Assembly: GCF_008728515.1 (NCBI RefSeq)
Contig: NC_044981.1
Location: 94,892,426 to 94,956,425 of the forward strand
From: Papio anubis
Lineage: Eukaryota > Chordata > Mammalia > Primates > Cercopithecidae
Length of the DNA: 64,000 bases
Reading direction: 5' to 3'
Both the position numbers and the translations under genes were made by a program. Below, one piece after another: positions 57,989 through 64,000 of the stretch. A model generated the notes under the pieces. It was not told the DNA's origin. It ran no database searches and saw only the letters and a list, made by a program, of their open reading frames with translations. The first letter of the stretch is position 1. Every line of letters begins with the position of its first letter.

Positions 57989-59049
57989 AAAAGAAATACT
58001 TCACAATACTTCACATAGCAAACTCCTCTCATACATTAATATGTAATCCAGTTAATACATGTTCTGCTCACACATTGATTGTGTGAAGCAGGACAGTTTG
58101 AGTTGGGTAGAAAGGTCTGGCTTATCAACCTGCTGTACCTACAGACATGTCTCCCAAAGTACTTCTTAACTGCACATTTTGTTGATCGTGTAGCACTGCT
58201 TCTTCTTTCTTTACTTTCCTCTCTTGTTTCTTCTCTCTGTCCTTTATCTTTCCATATTTTATGAGAATCATATTTACTTGCTAAAATATAGCTTCGATAT
58301 TTCCTCATCTGCTGATTTTTTAGGGAATTTGATTATTGGTGTATTTTACTGACCTTTTCTTCTGGATATCCCCTCATGCCAACGTCTCTTCTATGGTACT
58401 ACCTTCCGTGTCTGCCAGGCTGAGCTTCCTGGACACTTCCTTAGCCACTAAAAGGGAATGAGAATTATCTTGGCTGCTCAACTGGGAGTATTCCAGGTAG
58501 CTTTTTGAATGGAATATATGTACTTAAGTTGTGGCTGTATACAGCAAGTATATTTGTCTATGAAAACTTAATAATGAGGACACCACTACCAAGCATTATG
58601 TCATACGTGAGATGGAGATGGATTTCTGGTTACTAAGTCTATAACTGACTTATGGAATAAAGAAACCCAGAATCTACCTTATTTACATCTGTAAATAAAC
58701 AAAAGATAGTAAGTGTATCTGTCTAGCACCATTCTTTCAGAGAGATGTTTTAAATGCTTTTGGGTAAGTAGGAAAGTAAAGACTATTTAGATTAATTAAA
58801 TAATACCATGCAAGCGTTTTTTATGGGTGCAAATAAACACTTCTAAAAGTAACTGTTGGACAGGCACAGGGATCATGGCAGCTTCAACTGTGATTTCAGT
58901 GTACACAGCACTTTACAAATGTTGTTGACTGAAATGAACTCTAAAGGGCATATTTCTAGGATCTGTTGTGTTTTGTGGCGTGGCTGGGTAGCTGAGGAGA
59001 AGAGATGGGGCATCTTCCTCTTGGACGATGGCCATAATAGATTAATTAA
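57989..59049. other. unique intergenic sequence
   Basis: No gene or repeat recognised. Confidence 0.5.
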
Positions 59050-59240
59050 ACAAATAATTATTAAGTACTTACTATGTGCCAGGCATTGTTGTAGTCTGTG
59101 CTGGAAGTACAATAGCAAAAAGACAGACATGGTCTTTGTCGTCATGATGCTCATGGACTGGTAGGGGATAGAGACAAATAAACAGAAAATTGCTCTTTGT
59201 GTTAATTAGAGCTATAATGGCAGAAAGGAAAGTGTGCTGA
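59050..59240 (-). repeat. L2 LINE 3' end
   Basis: Reverse L2 end: ATTAAGTACTTACTATGTGCC, AGGCATTGTTGTAGTC, AATAGCAAAAAGACAGACATG. Confidence 0.65.
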
Positions 59241-59489
59241 GAGGACAGATTGGTCCTGCAGGTAGTAGAAATCATCCATGTGTAGTCTAGACTAGAGAAA
59301 CAAGCCTGGGGACTCTGGCCTTCACTCTCTTACTGGGGTTTTTGGACCTGGAAACCTTAACCTTCATCTGCACTTCTTCTGGAAACGGCCATTGCTGTAG
59401 TTATCTCAGGCTACCACTTAGGGACTTCTGTATTCTTTTTAGTTTACCAAGCCCTACGGTGATTTTGTCTCTTTGGTATGTGTGTGTAC

Positions 59490-60115
59490 ACATAACACAT
59501 AAGCTTTGCAAAACCATTTAAAAGTAAGTCGTAGAGATCATTAGACTTTGATATCCATCTTCTAAGAATAAGATTTCTACACAAATCATAACTTCATTTC
59601 TAAAATAATTATCAATAACTTAATGAAGTTATCTAGTATCTAGTCCATTATTAAAATTTCCCCAGTTATTCTCAGAATGTTTTTATGACTTTTTTTTTTC
59701 CTGGAATGAAGATTCAATTAAAGTTCATGCACTAAAATTAGTTTTTATACCTTTCTAGTCTCCTCCCCTGCTAGAGGTAACTATTACTGTTATTATTATT
59801 ATTTTTACCTTTCTGGTCTGTATTTTTATATTTTTGCTACATATATATCTAAAATAGTATATAATATTGTTTTACACTTAAAGTTTTGTTTAAGTGGTGT
59901 TGTATTTTATGCATCATCCAACAGTTTTTTAAAAATTCAACATTATGTTTCCAAGATCTACCCACGTTAATACATGTAGATCTAATACATGCATTTTCAA
60001 CTGCCATATATGTGTGAAAATGCCATGCTTTATTTATCCATTTCTCTACTGAAAAGTGTTTAGGTTGTTTCCTCTTTTCTATTAGCTAAAGTATTTTGCC
60101 TTTTTTTTTTTTTTT
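59490..60115. repeat. probable ancient L1M-like LINE remnant
   Basis: Phrases ATCTAGTATCTAGTCCATTA, CATTATGTTTCCAAGATC, CATGCTTTATTTATCCATTT and GTTTAGGTTGTTTCC are typical of old LINE sequence. Family not determined. Confidence 0.5.
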
Positions 60116-60890
60116 TAGCATTGCCAGGAGACATAACAGAGGGTCTGTTATTAAATTAGAAATATGTTTTTACAGATTAGTTAACTTTTGTTTTTGCTCA
60201 CGTTCTTCTGAGACTTATTCTGCCATGAACTTGGCTCCATTTTTATGACATGTTTCCTTGGCAGCCTCAATATCAGATGGCAGGACAGTATTTTTTTTGC
60301 CTCCCAGGAACCTCCTCAACCACCTTTCTGCTAATATTGCAGACCAGACATTCTCAAGTCAGAACTATCTAGGGAGATTTAAAAATAAACTGTTTAAGAT
60401 TCTAATCTGGAGTGTGACCTGGGCAGCCACAGTTTAGACCCATGGTCAGCCATTATCCGGATCTTACAGAATAACCATATAGTCTGGCATGGGAGTCACA
60501 TAGGGCCTACTGCAAGGAATTGGACATCTGGGCTGTATCTTAGCATTAAAAATACTATGCTGATAGTGTTGACTTAGAAGCCAAAGAAGGCTGCAAAAGA
60601 CAAATGGCTGCATTTCTCCTAACTTCTGAGCTTTTGGTTATATTTCATGATTGCTGAAAATCTTTCATTGAAATGTGGCAGATTAAAGAATTAAATGGAA
60701 AGTTTCTTGTTTGACACAATTTAATATATTTTAATCTTATTTCTCACATTGTTTTGGTACTACAGAAATGTTTGTCTCTTCAAAGATAGGCTATGCTTCC
60801 TGTTATTAAATAATTAAAAAGATGTCTTGGTCAGTGATTCTCTGTCTTGACTTTCAGGACTTTTTCTGGAAGGAAAACAATCTATTGAGC
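60116..60890. other. unique intergenic sequence
   Basis: A faint hAT-like phrase (CAGACATTCTCAAG at 60347) is the only repeat hint. Confidence 0.4.
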
Positions 60891-60894
60891 TGTA

Positions 60895-61100
60895 CCACAT
60901 GGCAGGTACTTTACCTACAGTATATAATTTAATCCTCAAACAAATCACCTTCTGATGGTGTTGTCTTCATTTTACATGTAAGAACATGGAGATTCAGGAA
61001 AGTTATCTGCCCATAGCTATAAATATAGCAAGTAGAACAGTAGAAGATTAGAAACCAAGCTCTCCTGACTACAAAATGTAGGTTCTTTCCATGCTTTTGC
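60895..61100 (-). repeat. MIR-like fragment
   Basis: Reverse MIR layout: CATGGCAGGTACTTTACC, CTTCATTTTACATGTAAG, TTATCTGCCCATAGCTA. Confidence 0.5.
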
Positions 61101-62674
61101 TGTATCTAAGAGGAAGGATTGAGAAGAGTTTCCTACAGTTTCCTTTGCTTAGTTGACAGGTGCCCATATCAAAGCCCAGATTTCTGATTTCTAAGACTTA
61201 TGGTCCATAGCCTGGATAGCACGAGGGCAGAAGTTCTCTATGGCAGAGCATGGTAGGGGCAAGGACACCTTTTGCAGCCACATCCCAGGCTAATCACCTC
61301 CCAGTCCTCTCTTACACAACCCCTTCTCTGCTCCCTCTGTCAATGCCACTGGAGCTGTTCTCTCCAACATGGGAATATTCAGGTCTTTTCCTTCTTCCCA
61401 CAGCTTTGTCTGTAAGACTTCATGCTCTAGTTTCTTTCCAGTGACCTTGAATATTGACTTTTCCAAGGTCTTACTTGGTAGGATTGTTTTGGACTAATTG
61501 TTTGTGGGGAACTCAGGAATACAGAATAATTGGGAGTTATGGTTGCTGGAATCTTGGTGGTCTTATGAAGACAGAAGGTGTAACATATATAACTCGTTAT
61601 GTCAGTCTGATGAATTAAGGAGCAACGATACTTTTGTATTCATAAGTTTTAATAAGCAGAAATCTAGAAATTACAGGCTTCTGCAAATTCTAATACAAAT
61701 ATACAAATTTGGGCAGAACTGTTTTGGAAAAAAAATCTTCCTACACTTTTCTCTGAAGTGGGAAGGTAAAGCACAATGCAGGTGGATCTGACAGGCTTCA
61801 GTGGTCTGGTTTAGAGCCCACAATAGTGCCAGCTTAGCCAATATATTTGATTAGATGAGATCTTGGGTTAAGTAACCTCTCATAAATGATAGGGTTGGGG
61901 GAGTCCTTGATAATATAACCTCATTTTAGGTAGCAAAACAATGCCCCATGAAACAACCACAATTTTGTATCTCATTGGCAGAATGATGAGAGAGGGAGGA
62001 GTAAGAGAGGGAGGAGGGCTGCGATTTGTTTAGGTGCCTAGAAAATTTGGAACAGGACACAAACCAAACCACCTGTGAACAGAATGCTCTGCTTGTTCCT
62101 GCTGAACCTTTGAACAAGATGTTGGCAGGGAACCCAGGTAGAGAGTACATGTATGAGGGCCATTTGGGGGATGGTTGGGCACTGGAGGGTAAGCTCTGTT
62201 GCTGCTCCTGGCAGGAAGTTTCCTATGTCACTCCGTTAATGCAGATGGTACACAGAGGGGTTCATGTTGACCATTTGCAACTTTATACTCAGGCAAAGAT
62301 ATGTTTTCTCTGCACACATCATTCTCTGCATGGGATAAGGTGCCTCAAGCAAAGTGAGAGAGACATTGGTTGTTCAAGCTATGACTATGACAGGTTCATT
62401 GGATTTGGATGGGAAACTGCACATCCCAGTTTGTGAGACTTATAAAAATAACTCCTCTCTATACAAAATGCTTGTTTTCTTCTAGGCAGAATATCTTTTA
62501 GACCCGATTTAACTTTTTGGACACCTAGAATCTGTTGGGAGCAAAGGTAAAGGAAGTGCCCCCACCAAACTTGACTCAATTCTTGACTTTTTTTTAGGTT
62601 TGTGGAGAAAGATTGGCTAGTCAGACAAATTCCCAGAATGTTAGGTCATGATGTAGGGTTGCTAAGTATGACAG
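61101..62674. other. unique intergenic sequence
   Basis: No gene or repeat recognised. Short frames at 61498-61791 and 62026-62436 show no family resemblance. Confidence 0.5.
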
Positions 62675-62945
62675 CTGTTGTGGCTGAATTGTGTCCACCC
62701 CCAAATTAATATGTTGAAGCTTTAGAGCTTCAACCTTAGTACCTCAGAATGTGACTATATTTGAAGAAAAGTTCTTGAAAGAGGTGATTAAGTTAAAATG
62801 AGGTCAATAGGGTGGGCTCCAATCCAATTCGACTGGTGACCTTATAAGAAGAGGAAAATTGGATATAAGGAGAGAATCAGGGATGCTCACGTACAGAGAA
62901 AAGACCATGTGAGTACAAGATGGCCGCAAGCCAAGGAGAGAGGCA
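62675..62945 (+). repeat. ancient LTR-like repeat, 3' part missing
   Basis: GGCTGAATTGTGTCCACCCC, AATATGTTGAAGC, GTACCTCAGAATGTGACTAT, AGGTGATTAAGTTAAAATGAG and ACCTTATAAGAAGAGG occur in an abundant mammalian LTR-type repeat, probably MaLR/ERVL. It stops at about 62945 without an end motif. Confidence 0.6.
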
Positions 62946-62981
62946 TCAGTTCTTTTGATATGACCCCACTGATCTTTTTTT

Positions 62982-63002
62982 AGCTTCTATCTGATAGAAG
63001 CT
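62982..63002. repeat. 21-base palindrome
   Basis: AGCTTCTATC and GATAGAAGCT are exact inverted copies around one T. The inner CTATCTGATA also repeats directly at 63001-63010. Confidence 0.85.
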
Positions 63003-63010
63003 ATCTGATA

Positions 63011-64000
63011 GGATAAGATATTCTAGGCTCATCTTGTTTATTTTCTGTCCTACACCTGGAGTCTTGGTGTTACTGGGTTGGTCATTGTTTTTAGGGCTCT
63101 GGACATCAGGAAGAAAGGCTTGTATTATGAACCCAGGCATTATGAGAGCCATGCAGTTCACATTCTGAAGTTTTGAAAAGCCCTGTTCCTGGGGGTAGAG
63201 CCAGGGTGGATGCTGTATGTTCTTTTTTTTCCTCTTTTGTTTGTTATTCCAGAGAAAATCTTGTTGAAAAAGAGTGACTCTAGTTAACTGGATGATCATC
63301 AATATAACCAATTTGACCCTTACATTTAATTTCTTTCAGAAGATTATTTAGTGATTTTATATGTTGCCTAATATAGTACAACGTGTGTGTGATCTTTAGG
63401 AATAGTTCCATCACTACAGTTTAAATAATTTGGTCTAATTTTTTCCAACATATTGCCATAGACATTTGGGATATAGTGGCTAAGATAATGTTTTCCATTC
63501 CAGTTAACTCTGCAGTGGGGAAACAAATACCAACAGCCATCACAATGCCAAGTGGTACATGTTCATGTACATGTGTGCAAAGTGCTGTCAAATCACTGAA
63601 GAATGAACACCCAACACTGCCTAGGGTTGGATCAGAGGAGGTTTACCAAGAAAGTAGCAGACACAATTTTTCTTAAATGATAATTAAGAGTTTTGCAGAA
63701 GAAAACCCAGGAAAAGAATATAATCTATAAGCAGGTATGGCAGATGCTGTTGTTGCCTACCAAATAGCCATTTCCCTTCCTCTTTTTCCTCTTTCCATGG
63801 TAAAGTCTGGAAATACCAGATAATTTGCCACATTTTCTTGCAGCCAGGACTGTCCATGCCAGGCAATTCTGGCCAATGAGATATAAGGTGAAGACTGCTG
63901 GGTTGAGGTGAGGGGTGCTTCTTGAAAAGAGACATAGAAAAATGTCCAAGAAGAGGCTTCTTTCTTTCCCTCTTTCTTTGGATTCTGCTATGTGAGTTTA
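63011..64000. other. intergenic sequence to the window end
   Basis: No gene recognised. A minus-strand frame of 121 codons (62946-63311) has no known domain and may lie in an old repeat. Confidence 0.45.

Noticed and set aside
62946..63311. 121-codon minus-strand frame
   Set aside because: No start context, domain or splice signals; composition suggests chance or an old repeat.

Overview
The window is primate nuclear DNA, most likely from an Old World monkey. Introns with GT-AG borders, many Alu, L1, L2, MIR and MaLR repeats and long gene-free stretches show a mammalian genome. The Alu at 28741-29039 carries the markers of the AluYR lineage (CAGTGGCCGGATCTC, CACCTCGCCCGGCTAGTTTTTTGTA, ATTACAGGCTTGAG), which expanded in cercopithecids after their split from apes. 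This assignment comes from recognition of the sequence, not from a search.

The only protein-coding gene I can support is PRDM13, on the plus strand. It has four coding exons (570-713, 2303-2434, 2748-2868, 6610-8339) that join into a 708-codon protein. The first three exons encode the PR/SET domain; the last encodes one isolated C2H2 finger, a long low-complexity middle and three clustered C2H2 fingers. The 3' UTR probably ends near 9140. PRDM13 is a neural transcription factor acting downstream of PTF1A in dorsal spinal cord, cerebellum and retina. In humans its locus (6q16) is linked to North Carolina macular dystrophy through upstream noncoding variants and duplications; that upstream hotspot lies more than 10 kb before the gene and is not in this window.

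From 9 kb to 64 kb I see no further established gene. At 12.24-12.93 kb there is an isolated CpG-rich island with three inverted CCAAT boxes spaced 32 and 30 bp apart. It looks like an unassigned promoter, and just upstream is a possible first exon ending at a consensus splice donor (12004-12117). The rest is a gene desert made of nested repeats and unique sequence. Notable structures are a 260-bp inverted repeat split by an L1 (19.9-22.6 kb), a complete THE1 retrotransposon with both LTRs and a primer binding site (29.9-32.4 kb), MaLR LTRs inserted in older repeats (38.5 and 44.2 kb), and a close inverted Alu pair (42.5-43.2 kb). Several unique, motif-rich stretches could be conserved regulatory elements for PRDM13, but that is inference.

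No CRISPR array, tRNA, rRNA or bacterial-type system is present, and I found no clearly new biological system. The best candidates for something undescribed are the promoter-like island at 12.3 kb and the split inverted repeat at 20-22.6 kb.
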